Origin: Thelephora terrestris
Lineage: Eukaryota > Basidiomycota > Agaricomycetes > Thelephorales > Thelephoraceae
DNA: 64,000 nt
Assembly: GCA_015956445.1 (NCBI GenBank)
Contig: WIUZ02000020.1
Span: 186,001 to 250,000, forward strand
Direction of reading: 5' to 3'
Of the stretch, positions 39,401-51,049 are shown piece after piece (the stretch's first letter is position 1; every line of letters begins with the position of its first letter). The translations under genes were made by a program, and so were the position numbers. Under the pieces are notes generated by a model. The model saw nothing but the letters and a program-made list of their open reading frames with translations. It ran no database searches and was not told the DNA's origin.

Positions 39401-40136
39401 CATCCCTGCTTCATGCGCAAGTGCAGCAAATTCAAAATCTTCCCTCGTTTTGAATGGCGTCCATGGCTCAGGGTCTGGTGGGTGAGCACTGGCCACGTCA
39501 GAGGCCGCACGTTGGAATTCTTCAAACATGAATGTCTTGGACTCTTTGCCACTGTTTGGGTGGTACTGAACCCTGATATCACCATCCAAATGGCTGACGT
39601 TGGCTGCCAAACCACTCCCGTTGTCAAAGTCGGCACTCCCGGGGTCGGGATCGTGGCAATCGGAGTCTGTCTCACTTGCGAGGTTTGAGGACAGTGTGGG
39701 GGGCTGGTGAAAATCAGCGGAAGTGACAAGGAATTTAAAACGAATTAAGTATACCAAGTTTGGGCGCCAGGGAGCCACACCCGTCGTTGTTGATGCAACG
39801 AGCGGATTGGTGTCAATATTGTGCGGCGCGGGAGCGATCAGATCATGCGGCGCGGGCCCAGCAATCTCGTGCGGCGCAGGCCCAGCGATTTCGTGCGGCG
39901 CGGGAGCGATTTCGTGTGGCGCGCGGCCTGTTGATATGTTGAGACTTGTCAGCAGCAGTTCTGCCCACAATTTGCACAATTCACTCACCTTTGTTCCGCA
40001 GTCTTCGTTCAGCCATAAACCTGGCCTGATCCTCTTCCATGTCTGCCTTCTGTTTGCAGGCCTTTCGGTGGGCTGTGATTCCCCTCGCCTTGAAGGGGCG
40101 GTGGCAGTGTTCGCACTCAACGAGGACCGGCTCCAT
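36495..40136 (-). CDS. Plavaka-type transposase
   Basis: A many-exon minus-strand gene from ATG 40136 to the TAG at 36495-36497. The N-terminus has a C2HC zinc finger (CEHC, then HRKAC), followed by a short APHEIA repeat tract. The Plavaka pattern follows in order: REDFEFAALAHEAGMSRKQV, FDVWVRPIWSWIEDMLQNPD, EQFYDEPWTGDQFWKTQ, LVLSLYADKSKLSSFGTKKG, YPVIARCANLPVEIQ, NFKRVVWHDSFRKLLASI, FPAILILSADYEEQY, GDLPCPVCLVP, ALSYDRLHTSHLGLFKDHIW, FSDGSKFEDLSK, KLHFQSHLFNDIIAKGVTRN and FHGAERCDHILVQ, with a C-terminus near FFVVDTIDADMFLR. I saw no certain nonsense change inside the conserved exons, so the enzyme may be intact. I do not assign catalytic residues. Confidence 0.87.
39835..39935 (-). repeat. 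Short in-frame repeats (APHEIA) in the transposase N-terminal exon
   Basis: Several near-identical units of about 24-27 bp built on GCGCCGCACGAAATCGCT encode APHEIAPAPHEIAGP-type repeats. They follow the zinc-finger exon directly and probably vary in number between copies. Confidence 0.7.
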
Positions 40137-40372
40137 TGCGACGGGGTACAGTGTAGAGCTGGTGCAAATATTATACATTGATTATCAATTATCTATTACT
40201 CGTGCGAATAAAAATTTAATCCTTATCCCGGCACTGATCATAATCAACTGCCGGCAATCGGAATCCCCCGAAGAATAAAAATCGTCGTTCGGGGAATAAT
40301 AATTTTATTTCGTGTCATTACCAATCGATCAAAACGTAATTACTGTCGTACTTAATTATAATTCGCCTGAGA

Positions 40373-40383
40373 TTTTTGCGACA
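40373..40383 (-). repeat. Right terminal inverted repeat
   Basis: TTTTTGCGACA, the reverse complement of 32116-32126. It is followed by the duplicated TA and the host codons TAC TCA CAG. Confidence 0.9.
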
Positions 40384-41106
40384 TACTACTCACAGTTGGT
40401 TGGGATGATGTACTATCCTCCCCCCATGATTCCGACTTCTGGTGTCTTTGGCGGGCGCCGCCGCGCTTGCTTTCCCCCCGGAGCCTTTCGAACTCTGGCG
40501 CCCCCTTCTTTCATCGGTCCACACTTCACCACATACCACGACAGTGAAGGCGAGAAGGTCGTTCTCACGTACCGGGCGCGCCTCCAGCCAAACCTCCCTA
40601 TGAAAGCGGTCTTCGTCGCAGAGGCAAAGCGTAGGTCCGGGATCGAAAAGGCTGTCGTCAAATTCGCGTACACATACAACCGCGAAGCACACGAACTACT
40701 CGCGAACGCGGAAACATCACAAGCACCGAGGTTGCGGTATTGCGCATTCGAACCTAGTGTCAGCATGTGGGTCGTGATTATGGACTATGTGGAAAGTTCA
40801 GAGGTCGGGGTTGATGATGTGCTGAAGGAATCCATCCATATTAAGTCGCTCCGGGCCGCGCTCGACAAGTTGCACAGCCGTGGGCTTGTGTTCGGTGACC
40901 TGCGGCCGCTAAATGTGCTGATTATGGGTGACAAGGTTATGCTGATTGAGTTTGACTGGTGTGGGAAGGCCGGTCAGGCACGGTATCCCAGTGATATTAT
41001 GCTGGGAGCGGAGAGCCGGCACCCAGAGGTGGAACGAGGAGGGCCGATTGATCAGGCGCACGACGAATATCATTTCAACAAGCTCACATCTCATAAACTG
41101 AGATGA
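40384..41106 (+). pseudogene. 3' part of the transposon-split kinase-like gene
   Basis: The host reading frame resumes at the right TA and runs to the TGA at 41104-41106. It reads YYSQLVGMMYYPPPMIPTSG, VVKFAYTYNREAHELLANAE, MWVVIMDYVE, LDKLHSRGLVFGDLRPLNVL and VMLIEFDWCGKAGQARYP. GDLRPLNVLI resembles a kinase catalytic loop (HxDLxxxN) and LIEFDW a metal-binding DFG-like segment, though with Glu where related proteins have Asp. The glycine-rich loop is not clear, so activity in the intact family is uncertain. Cut off from its N-terminal half by 8.3 kb, this segment is unlikely to be expressed as the original protein. Confidence 0.78.
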
Positions 41107-41939
41107 CAGGTTGCGATGAAGCATCTAGCGGGGACTTTTTTTCGAGGACGTGTATTGATCGGCGACGAGGCTTGGGCTTCAATGCCGCCAGCGGCCAGCC
41201 TAGGTTCGTTCCAAACCCACTGCCCTCGGGGAGCTTCGGCCTGTAGCCGATCGGATCGAAATACGCGTGAGGGCTCCGGCTCCGCCGGGCCGGGCTTGCG
41301 TCGAGCCTAGCCGCCAGCCCAGGTTCCTCAAATTATCATCTTTCTCCAACACCCTGTATCGAAGGTCCTAGGTGACCACTTATCTCTAAAAACCTGTGTG
41401 GCTCTAGGCGTCGATCTCGTAGAAGGGTGCTAGTTTTTGACCCAACATACTGTCGAGGTTCCTGCGCTTTCCTCAGATATTTGTTTACACGGGTGTGCAC
41501 ACAATATGGGGCCTCCGGATAGTCATTAAGTTTGTGTTCCCACATGCGAGGTGTACTCAAGTTCTTTCGGTTTTCCATGTCGTGAAAAACTTCCATGTAG
41601 GAGATGATTTCGAGGCTTATCAGACTGTTGTTGAGGATGGAAGGATTGGAACGGGTCAGATACCTCGAGTATTTGTGGGTTGGAGCGGGAGGACTCGAAT
41701 GAAGTATTTATGCTCACCGGATGAAAATCGAATACTCGGCAGCTTGTTGATCCTTCCGGCCAGGTCATGGTGTACACCGTTAGGCCCTCATCAGGGCAGA
41801 ATGCACAGCGAAATTCAGTCATTGGGATCCCGGAGAGGGTCAAATTGACGCCGGGGTTGAACTGACGCGGAGGATCTGCCTGCGGAATTGAGATCGCCTA
41901 CCACTTGACCGCTGCACCCACATCCACACCTAAGCCACC
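41107..41939. other. Gene-free stretch, 0.8 kb
   Basis: The 3' flank of the split gene and the promoter of the ubiquitin hydrolase. Minus-strand frames at 41336-41843 are open but show no recognisable motif; a small hypothetical gene cannot be excluded. Confidence 0.4.
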
Positions 41940-43144
41940 ATGTCTGAAAACCGTTGGGTTCCTCTCGAATCTAACCCAGAGGTACGCTCATGTGCAGCGC
42001 CCAAGAACTTCAAGAGATTAACTTGAACTCGCAGGGGTTCAATGGGGTACGATTTTCGATTTGCTTCCGCGTCCCACAAGTTCACCGACGTCTTCAAAAA
42101 GTGGGCTTCCAAAGCCGGCCTGATTACTGCTTTCGACCAGTTTGGTGATATCTACGGGCTAGACAACGAGGTGGTTACTCCGAGGCCGCCTTTCATCATT
42201 GGCTACTGATGACGTCCTATCTCTTGTCGGTAGCTGCTAGATATACTCCCTCAGCCGGTCAAGGCTGTGATCCTTCTTTTCCCGCTCACGAAAGAATTCA
42301 AGCAGAAGCGAGATGCTCGGTATGCCGAGAAGCTCGAGAAGCTCGGAGAGGGTCATATCGATCCCACGATTATCTGGATCAAACAGACCGTACGTCGATG
42401 GTTTATCTTATCGCTCCCGTTTATAGGACCCGGACCCTCATTTGCGCCACGTTGATCCTCAACGATCTTCTTTCTTTTGTATGAACAGATTGGGAACGCA
42501 TGTGGAACTATAGCGTTGCTACACGCTCTGGCTAATGTGATTGATTGAGTTCACTAAAGAGAAACCACAGAAATTCGCAGCCACTGACGAGACTCCGCTG
42601 TTTACTAGTCGCCAGTCGAGCTTGAACCGATGAGTCCTATTGCTGAATTCATAGACGAGTGCAAATGTGGGCTCTTTCCACCATTTTCTCTGGAAAATGA
42701 CGGCTGACGTATACACTCAAAGCCAAAACTCCGCTCGAGCGTGCGAAGCTCCTGGAAACCACGATCCTCTTCAGGAACATTCACGCGGAGATAGCAAAAA
42801 CAGGGCAGACGGCTCCGCCAGAGAATCTGAACGTCGATCTTCATTTCTCGTGCTTCGTGGAGGCTCCAGACGCTTCCACGAGGACGTCAGAGAGCGGCGA
42901 ATACCCGAACAGGCTGATCGAGTTGGATGGAACCCGCGATGGGCCGATGGATCATGGACCTGTCGCCGATTTCTTAAAGGTTCGCAACCGTCGCGGGATT
43001 CTCGAGGTGGTATTGGCTGAACGATTTCCCCTTTTACTCCCCCACCAATAGGATGTGGCCAAAGTCGTGAAGGAGGACTACATGGGGTGTATGGAGAGCT
43101 TGAAATTCACCATGATGTATCTGGGCCCCCCAGTAGAGGACTGA
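41940..43144 (+). CDS. YUH1: Ubiquitin C-terminal hydrolase (UCH-L/YUH1 family)
   Basis: A cysteine protease (peptidase family C12) that releases small adducts from the C-terminus of ubiquitin or Nedd8, cytosolic or nuclear. ATG 41940 opens MSENRWVPLESNPE, matching the family N-terminus. Further blocks are VFKKWASKAGLITAF, LLDILPQPVKAVILLFPLTK, and QTIGNACGTIALLHALANV (oxyanion Gln and catalytic Cys, formed across the intron between 42389 and 42487). NLNVDLHFSCFVEA follows with the catalytic His, then LIELDGTRDGPMDHG with the catalytic Asp, and the terminal helix VVKEDYMGCMESLKFTMMYL. All catalytic residues are present. At least six short introns interrupt the gene; the first junction after NPE is the least certain. 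Confidence 0.92.
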
Positions 43145-46100
43145 GTCGGGAAGTTGTCAGCCCCTCAGATCTTTGTCTGCCTCTTTCCTGCAGTTTTTAC
43201 GAAACTGTCTGTACTCTATCGATACAACGCTAGCCTTCCGTGGACAACAAATATAGAAGAACAATACACACTGGCGGTAGAACCTGGTACTCCGGCGCCT
43301 GCGTCTGTATCATATACCTACTAGGAAGTCGACGTCGACATCTCATCCTCACGGTGCGATCACGGAACTATAAATTGCGTGCGCGGATGGCATATCCCGT
43401 CAAACAAAGACCAGACTCAATAACCCCGCCCAGGGCCAGTCAATTGCAGACTCCATATACGGGGTCAGAAGCACTGGAGAGAGCACAGCCGCATTCAGGG
43501 ACTTTTGATGGACTTCATCTGTCGGTGTTGTGCTGTTATGCGCCGATCACGTCGGACTTTACACCACTATTAATGCCGCTGCAGGGTACTCAGCACGCCT
43601 GCAGGTGATAGCCTCAAAACCCGTCCTCAGTCGTGCGCACCTCGTTTGGGTATACTGGGAACCGGAGCCTGGAGTGGGGGGAGCGTAAGTGCTTGAGTTT
43701 CCGATATCAGTGTTTCTCCTTTACCGAATTTGACGTGAAGTGCTGTCCGTGTCGGGTCTGCTCAGAAAGCCCAGAACGCTGTACGTGTAGGCTCCTGACC
43801 ATCATGCATCACGTTTGGGGTGGGGCTTCTTGATTGTTGACAGGCTGTGGACCTGGGTTCAGGTTCTTCAGAATAATGCCCAAGCGCATGGGGTTTTGGC
43901 TTCTTCGTACTCGGAAGCCGCATACAATGCGATCCTCCTGAATGGTCTGCTTATCTTTGATGACAATCTGGTAGACCTGGTTTCAGTGTACGAATCAGGG
44001 TTTCTGTTTCCCATATGAGGTTGAATCCGTAAGTGTTATGTTGATCAACATTCCAAGGTTCACGTTCAATGCTGGGTCTGGAGTTAGTTCGCTATACCCC
44101 ACAACCACGACCGTTGTGTGACGTAGATGTGTTCCAACAAACGCATCTGCGCATTACGTGTACGATGCTTAAATGATACACACCATTGAAAACCTTGATG
44201 AGAGCCTCAGCCATCTTATCTTCTCTGCATCCAGAGAGACATGTGAATTAGCCGATACCGAGTCGGCCACGTCACGAGAGCGCCAGTTCTCGCCTCATTA
44301 GCGACAAATCACTCCTTGGGCACTGGGCCTGTTCGTAACTGCCTCTTAGACAATGAGCGCAGCAAATGGGGATGCGGAAATTGAGAACCACCTAGATCAG
44401 GGCCGCTGTATTCTGGGTTCGACAGTGACCTGCGTTTGTTTCGATAGCAGCAGGACTCAATGGGATCCGAGCTTGTGTACAATGGCTAGGTGGGAAGGGA
44501 ACCACACACCCCCGCATCTCCCGCTGATGGGGAAGAGTTTGCCCTGACCGCTCAGCTCCATGATAGACACGGTCGAGATCCACTTCATATTCACATTCAT
44601 TCGGAGCCCTTGAAGTTGATAGCGTAAGTGATGTATGGTGACATCGTTGTTGATCATACATACGTACGGCCTGCTGGCGTTTCGCCAGCGAATGAATCGC
44701 TCGTTTGTATCATAGGGTTGGTCGGAGTAACACCGGTTAGGCTCGTGGGGGGAGGGAGGGGAAAACGAGCGTCTGGGACCCGCGGCCTTAGCGGTGGCCC
44801 TCCCCTCATTTGCCAAACCTCCGCTGTCTGGGCCTCTTCGCCATGATACGACTCGGGCCCACGTTTGAGAGAGTCATATCAACCCGCAGCTCTATCGAAT
44901 AGGATAAACAGGTACCATCGGCTAGGCCTATGAGTGAGCTTTAGTTAGGCTGTGACGTCTGGCAGGACACCGCTGCCAGCGCTTTCATACCCGGATTGAA
45001 CATGGTCAGGATGACGAACTTGGATGAGCCTTGGATTGGCTACGGTGGGACGTGCGTGGGTATACATATCACGCTGCCTACTTCACTGCAGGCGAACGGC
45101 TTCCGGAAATCGGTTATATTCACGCGTCGTAGACCGATTGCTGTGAGACGTGGAGCGCAGCTGAGCACTATGACCCCATTTTTAGGTCGCGTAGAAGCTC
45201 TCGTCTGCGTAGGGGGTGTGAAGAGTTCGGGGCCCTGTGGTCACGGCGAGACCGGGATGGTGGGCAAATCGCTTCGCTTCGCAAATAATTAGGCTTTGCA
45301 TGACAACGTCTCCCAAACAATGTTCTGGGGGTGTCCCAGAATTGGTTGCGAGTAACTTTAAGCGAGAAGGCTCGCCTGCGGGAGACCAGTGCGTCGGGCG
45401 GAGCTGGTCAAGTCGGTCGAAGAACAACCCACCCAAATGTAAGCACCTGCTTGTGGCGATATGCAGGAGATACCCGGAAAAAGGCTGTGGTGGCTGATGC
45501 TCTGGTTTGCCTCGAGTTCAGAACAAGGCTTAGATAGTCCGCAGGTGAGTCAAACGAAGAGATGAGTACCCGAGCACGTATCTCCATTTCTACCTTTGAC
45601 TCAAGGTCCTGTCAACACATTCGACATTGATAGTGTTGATAGATATCGGACGCGAGACACGGTACGGAGGTGGTGCCAATGAGGGATGTTACCGACGTGA
45701 TCGAACGTAACGTAGTACTATGCCACCATTTTGCAACTCCGAAAGAAATCAGGCTGTACACCTGCAGGTGTCTCTATAAATGCACCAATCCACCCTCGGC
45801 CTCCCCGTGCGAGTGGGCCCTCCAAGTTTACCCGATCTGTGGCTCTCCTCCTCGGGTGCCGGAAACAACGCAAACCCGTATCAGGTTAGAAAAATCAATC
45901 TTGAGAATCGAGATATCCCTCAATCGCAAACGGCGCCCGAAAAGATTGATGGTGGTTGTTCTTGACTTTGGGACATGAGCGCTGTGCGCCTTTCAACAGT
46001 CTCGCTAAGGTGCCGCCTGGACTGCCACGTGGCCGCGTACCTGGGAAGATGAATTGGGACGCGCTAGGACGCGCTCCGCGACCGTTGACGTACTCATCCG

Positions 46101-48408
46101 ATGATCGAGGACGAGTACGAGGCGGAGCTTGTTTCTGAGGCTGAGGATTACGACTCTAATTGAACGTAGTTGGATGCATGCGGAGGGACAATGGAGGTTC
46201 ACGAGGAGAGAACGATGGTTTCTGGGATCAATGTCTCCCCATTACTCAGCATGGCGGACGACCGTTTGGGTTCGACTCAAAAACCCTGATCACACGAGCA
46301 GGTTTGGGGTTCGTGACTTGAGAGAGCGCACCCCGCCGCTATATACTACCGCGGCATCATCATTTTCCAGAGGCTTCCCGTCAGTTAAGTCCAAGGGCTG
46401 GAATAAAGTGGAACCTCCATCCGCATCTGCGCCACGGATCTATTCTACGCGCGACGGAACAAGCGTTCACTTTGTTCCGTCTCCTTGCGTGAATCGTGGA
46501 ATGTCTAGAAAGGTCCCTGTGCGGGCAGTGAGTCGGGTAATCGTTGCATGCGCTTCAATTTACTGAGGAGCTGGAATAAACATGTACACTCTTCGTATGA
46601 CTAACTTGTCTGCGGTTTGTTAGAAAAGAAGGGAATCAAAATTACGCAGGGGCGAGAGACGAAAAAGCGAGCGTCTTTGCATTCTTTGGATTAGATTCGC
46701 GAAAGATGCGATGGGCGTCGGATTTCAAGAATCAGATAATGACCTGTTGGGCGTCGTATCGCGCACCAAAAACGCGGAGATCGCAGCGAGCGATATCTAA
46801 GCACCACAGGAAGTAATGACGAACGCTCAAAGCTCTGAGCACAGTGGAAACAGATACCAACACCGCATCGTCATTGACACCGACAAGTCAGATCCCTCTG
46901 GAGGATGACCTCAGCCCTGGTCATCAATCTTTGATAAGTTATCTACCGGTCGGTGTGAAGGGTCCGTATTGGCGAGTGGGTAACTCCTGATAACACTTGC
47001 GGTCAAAACCCGGGCTATGAGCCGTGGCCGACTCGGCCAAGACGTAGGCTATATGTCGCCCATATGTTACTTCCCCGTTTACAATTAAACTAGCTGGTTG
47101 ACCGGTTGTGGTCACCTGAGACACGCAAGGTCTGATAATCACGGGGCACTTTGTGAGATATCAGGATCCCCTTCACCGACAATCTGGCGGTGTCCAGTAC
47201 GCCTTAGGAGTGGGTAGTGCGCGAGATCGATCCAAGAGGGCCCAGAGATGATTGATGCAAGAGAAACCAAGAAATTTGGTCTACCCCACTCAGGTGACCT
47301 GGGAGTCATCTTGAGCGCCTCGCAAATTACCTAGTGGGCGGGTCCGGGGTGGCCCGGACACGCCGAAAGTTCCTGCGCAACACGTTCCTATTCCATTCCC
47401 CCATTATGACCGCTGACGCAAGGAGGGACCGACTCCTCCAGTTCACGGGATATCGTGAACGGACGGAGAGACGAAGACAACGGTGCAGATATGAGATCAA
47501 CACCTTTGTTGAAGGGACAAATCGGACGTCCGTTATCGGGAAAGGAACCTGTTATTCGTGGATAATCGTGTGGCCAACGCCATACAAAATTTGAGTACGT
47601 CCGTCCCAACGCAGGGTTGCGATGTTAGACCGCTCACAATCCGCCGTTATGGGTTCAGGAAACAGGCATCTGAATAACGGAGGTCAGATTTCCCGTTGAT
47701 TTTTGACGCGAAATGTGGCGTCCAGTGGGTTGAACGGATGCTGGACGGACCCCAGATGCTGTTCCTCGTTTCTTTGAACGCTCAGAGGGCCATCATCTGA
47801 TGGCACCATATTGCCGGTCGCTATATCGCAGTGTGGGCTCCTGAAAATAAACTACTGTAATTCCGCGCACATCGGAATTGTAGCCAGGCCGTTGAGGTTG
47901 TTACCCCCAGGTCCCCGACGGCTTGAGGGAGATAGGTGAACAGCCTGTACTGCGGGTAAAGGCTGCACCACCGACGTTTCCGGGCCGGCTCATGTTGCGC
48001 GATGTCCGTGTGAGTAAGCCTGTACGTCTGTGAGAGTGGGACTGGGACTGCCGCCGGAGCCCGTCCACGTCGACCTGTTCGGTACCCTGTTAACATCTGC
48101 GCTCTCCTAGGGAATGACAAGATGATGGGAAGGAAAGAGTAAGCGGAGGATGATTTTCATACCGAACCTGTCGGACTTCGACCATTGGACAGATCGATCA
48201 GACCGGGAGTCAACCACGTGACTGGCGAGTTTTCCTACCTCCTGACCTGGACACGAATGGAACATCCCCCATTGATTGAATTCTACTTATAAAACCACTG
48301 ACAGCATTCCACTCCGTCCTCCTTCCTCATGCTCAACTACCTTGTGCATTCCTCCCCCCTCTAAAGTCCCTCCGTTTCTCTATACACCCCACTCGAAACT
48401 CCTGCATC
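43145..48408. other. 5.3-kb tract without a recognisable gene
   Basis: Frames on both strands are short and broken. Some pieces look faintly protein-like, for example TTNIEEQYTLAVEPGTPAPA near 43245-43305 and ASSYSEAAYNAILLNGLLIF near 43893-43952, but none matches a family I know and stops follow quickly. A 14-bp sequence, CGTGGCCGACTCGG at 47023, recurs inverted at 44258-44271. I see no transposon ends, tRNA or rRNA. Decayed genic DNA or long intergenic sequence are both possible. Confidence 0.45.
48288..48294 (+). promoter_or_regulatory. TATA box of the F-box/LRR-like gene
   Basis: TATAAAA lies 121 bp upstream of ATG 48409, followed by a pyrimidine-rich leader. A CACGTG E-box-like palindrome lies further upstream near 48216. 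This is inferred from consensus and spacing. Confidence 0.55.
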
Positions 48409-49896
48409 ATGGCCACTTCCTCGTGGATCTCGCTCCCCACCGAACTCAAGCTTCATACCATCGGCTTTCTCGCGCCTGACAGCGTTAAAACTCTCTCACA
48501 GGTCGGCTGTGAGACGTATGCGTTGTGTGTTCCAACCTTGTTCCGGGTACGTCTGCGAGTAGCGCCTACCACTCGCGCACAGCTCACCAACCCAATCCGC
48601 GCAGAATGTCCTTCTAAACGGCTCCGAGGCCATCTCGTCATTTAGGCGCTATGTTCCAAAGCCCTACTATCATCATATCCGGTTTTTGTCCCTTTGCGCA
48701 AAGCCATCATCGGCTTGCACTGGCCCCATTGATCAGACCAGCGCTTTGATTGATATTCTATCCTTCGCTACAAGGGTGGAATCCCTCTCTCTGCATTTCA
48801 TCGGATCCCCCTACAAAACAATTATCCCCTCATTCCGACGTCTCAACGACCTTGCGTCTCTGCACATCAGTAACTGCGGTGATGAGAGCCTGCAACCTCT
48901 GTGCGCGGCCTTACTTCTTCCGTAATTTGGCATATTGACGCTAACGCCCTCTGCGATATTAGGAGCGAGCGTCTGGTCGTTTCCATTGCGTTGGAAATCC
49001 CACGACTCCAAGAGTTGACGCTCGATAGGGTCACGCGCTCCCAGGTTCATGCACCCGACTTGCTCGGAACTACCATTCCGATTGTCATTGGCGATAGTGA
49101 TATTGAAGACCACCCAATCGCCGGATCCGCATTATCACTCCCATCTCTTCTCCAAATCTCCACCCTTCAAAAACTATGCATCCGGGACACTCATCTGGGT
49201 GATCGTCGGTGGGAGAGCGCCATTTGCCCCGCCTCGTTGTCTCTCCTCGACCTCGGCTCTTGCTGTCACGTATCCCCTCAGGCTGGAAGTACACACGTGG
49301 GAGCCATCGTCCGAAATGTCGGCAGAGCTTCACCAATCAATCGACTTGCCATCGCCAGCGGCCTTGAGCCGACCGAGTTCCAGCATTCGACCTCACCGCT
49401 CAAGGACTTGCGTCATCTGGAACTCACTTCCTTCTTCCCCATCGATCGCCTCGTCGACACACTCACAACGCTCGCTGGCTCCCCGATTGAGACCATTGGC
49501 GCTCAGTGTTTCATCGACGACGTTGAGGACCTTTGCGAGTCCCTGGAGACCTTCCTCAACGAGAGGGTGGAGAGGGGACTGAATCAGTTCCATCAGCAGC
49601 TTAAAAAACTCTTCATAACCCTTGTCCCACTCGAGGGGGACGAGGAGACCGTCGGTCTCTCCTCCGCTCAGCTTTACGAGATGTTGGAGGATGGGCAACG
49701 TGATGCGATTAAAATGCTCGAGGACTTCTGCAGCGATCTTGGGTTGGAATGCGGTGTTTTGGGTATCAATGCGAGCGATAGTTGCTGTGCAAGCCGTTTT
49801 GGTTTTGGTGGTCTTCGACACACGAGCGCGAATGCGAGAGGCCCCGCAGAAGAGGCTGCCATCATCTCGGAGACCCTGAGATCCTCATGTTTGTAA
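48409..49896 (+). CDS. F-box/LRR-like protein
   Basis: Three exons, 48409-48546, 48605-48900 and 48963-49896, give 456 codons in frame. The N-terminus SSWISLPTELKLHTIGFLAP begins an F-box-like helix set. Leucine-rich stretches follow: ILSFATRVESLSLHFIG, FRRLNDLASLHISNCGDESL, IPRLQELTLDRV, SLLDLGSCCHVSP and LKDLRHLELTSFFPIDRL. The second intron removes an apparent stop after LQPL; its phase-2 junction gives a continuous protein. The C-terminal 90 residues are more polar. It is probably a substrate adaptor for an SCF ubiquitin ligase, from domain type only. It is a different family member from the intronless F-box gene at the window start. Confidence 0.78.
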
Positions 49897-51049
49897 GCTC
49901 CGTTTTGTAGTTTTAGTTTTTGAATTATTCTGTATCTATACTGTATCACAAGTACATATCGGCCATCATTCTGCACTTTTATTTCAATGCGTTTCGCCTG
50001 ATATACTCATGTCCACTCATCCTTTCTTGGTCCGATCATCACCTCATCATGTTCCCAAACCCTCATGGCCTCAAGCACGACCCACACAATCGTCACCCTT
50101 GACCGTGGACTGCGCGCCTTTGTTAAACTACAAGAGACTGAGGCTGTGCTGTTGATCCTGGGTTCACAGGCTTTGAGCGGAGGCAACGACCGCGTCTTCG
50201 GGCAGCCTCCTCATTCGAGGATGCGCTCATTCCGACCAACATGTTCGGGAAGCTACGGCGGACGCACCAGAGGCTATGCTGGTCAAAATATCACTGCGCT
50301 ATGCCGTTGTCTCGACGACGCAGAACAAACCATGCTGGGATCTGCACCGCTCAGCGCCCAACCACCGATGGGGCACTCCTTTCCGAGGACCTGACACATG
50401 GCGGGATCAATAGTCAATCCACGGATGTCGTCCAGGACGACGGCGCTTGCGTTGATGTTTTGATTAACTTGCACCCGCCCTCCAGTCGGCCTACCACACA
50501 ACCCCATCGGCACGGTACACGCGTTGTTTGCTTTCCTATGCACGACAACCGACAATCGTTTTCATCATCCCTCCGAGATCAGCCGGAGGCGCATCGCTTT
50601 TCATTACTCTCCTCCCCATTCGTGGATTTGGGTTTTTCCCTCTCCCGGAGTCGTGATTGCTGATGCTCGATGCATCGCTGCGTGGGCTTTTGAAGCAAGA
50701 GCCGACCGGGTTTGATCAATCGTTGAGTCCGTCACCCCGATCAACGAAATAAACGGCTCACGCAACCCAACGCTCTGACCCACTGCCGAACTCAAACCTT
50801 CTCTCGCCCCCAATGTTTTTTCTTTCGGTCTCGCGCTCATTCACTGCCGGGTTGATGACATCTCTTTCGGATTATCAAACTGCAGCGGGTCATATGTTTT
50901 AATGATCTGCTGAAGCCTCCGATACTATTCTCCGCCCCCCGCCCTATATAACTTCTGTCCTCATCTCCATGTGCTTCGGAATCAAACCAACACTTCTTTC
51001 TTGCTCTAGGTGCCTCAGGCGTACGCTCACGCTCTTCACGTCCCCAGTG
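49897..51049. other. Intergenic, 1.15 kb
   Basis: The 3' flank of the F-box/LRR-like gene and the promoter of the adenylate-forming enzyme. Frames around 50065-50660 show no motif. A TATA box is annotated at the right end. Confidence 0.45.
50945..50951 (+). promoter_or_regulatory. TATA box of the adenylate-forming enzyme gene
   Basis: TATATAA lies 105 bp upstream of the chosen ATG 51050 and only 24 bp upstream of another in-frame ATG at 50969. Transcription about 30 bp downstream would exclude the earlier ATG, which supports the 51050 start. Confidence 0.55.

Larger units (their letters stand above)
32116..40383. mobile_element. Plavaka-type DNA transposon, 8,268 bp, TA target duplication
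   Basis: The ends are perfect 11-bp inverted repeats, TGTCGCAAAAA at 32116 and TTTTTGCGACA ending at 40383, each flanked by TA (32114-32115 and 40384-40385). Deleting the element and one TA joins GAAGTGTA to CTACTCACAG and reads LEVYYSQLVGMMYYPPP across the site, so the borders are fixed by the host reading frame. Inside are a transposase gene and a DUF6698-like gene, both on minus, a cyclin fragment, diverged repeats and AT-rich subterminal regions. The AT-rich ends contrast with the GC-richer host. The transposase exons show no obvious nonsense breaks, so the copy may be young. Family placement rests on the transposase. Confidence 0.92.

Noticed and set aside
32114-40385. Counting the TA as part of the inverted repeat (no target duplication)
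   Set aside because: That reading would leave the host as GAAGTGCTACTCACAG, which shifts the frame; keeping one TA restores it.
42035-42046. Possible 12-nt microexon (GGGTTCAATGGG, GFNG) in the ubiquitin hydrolase
   Set aside because: It has cag and gtacga borders and keeps the frame, but joining NPE straight to FTDVFKKW already matches the usual spacing of the family N-terminus, so the extra residues are not needed.
48880-48962. Frameshift or stop in the F-box/LRR-like gene after LQPL
   Set aside because: A 62-bp intron (48901-48962) with gtgcgc donor and attag acceptor joins the two frames exactly, so the gene is intact.
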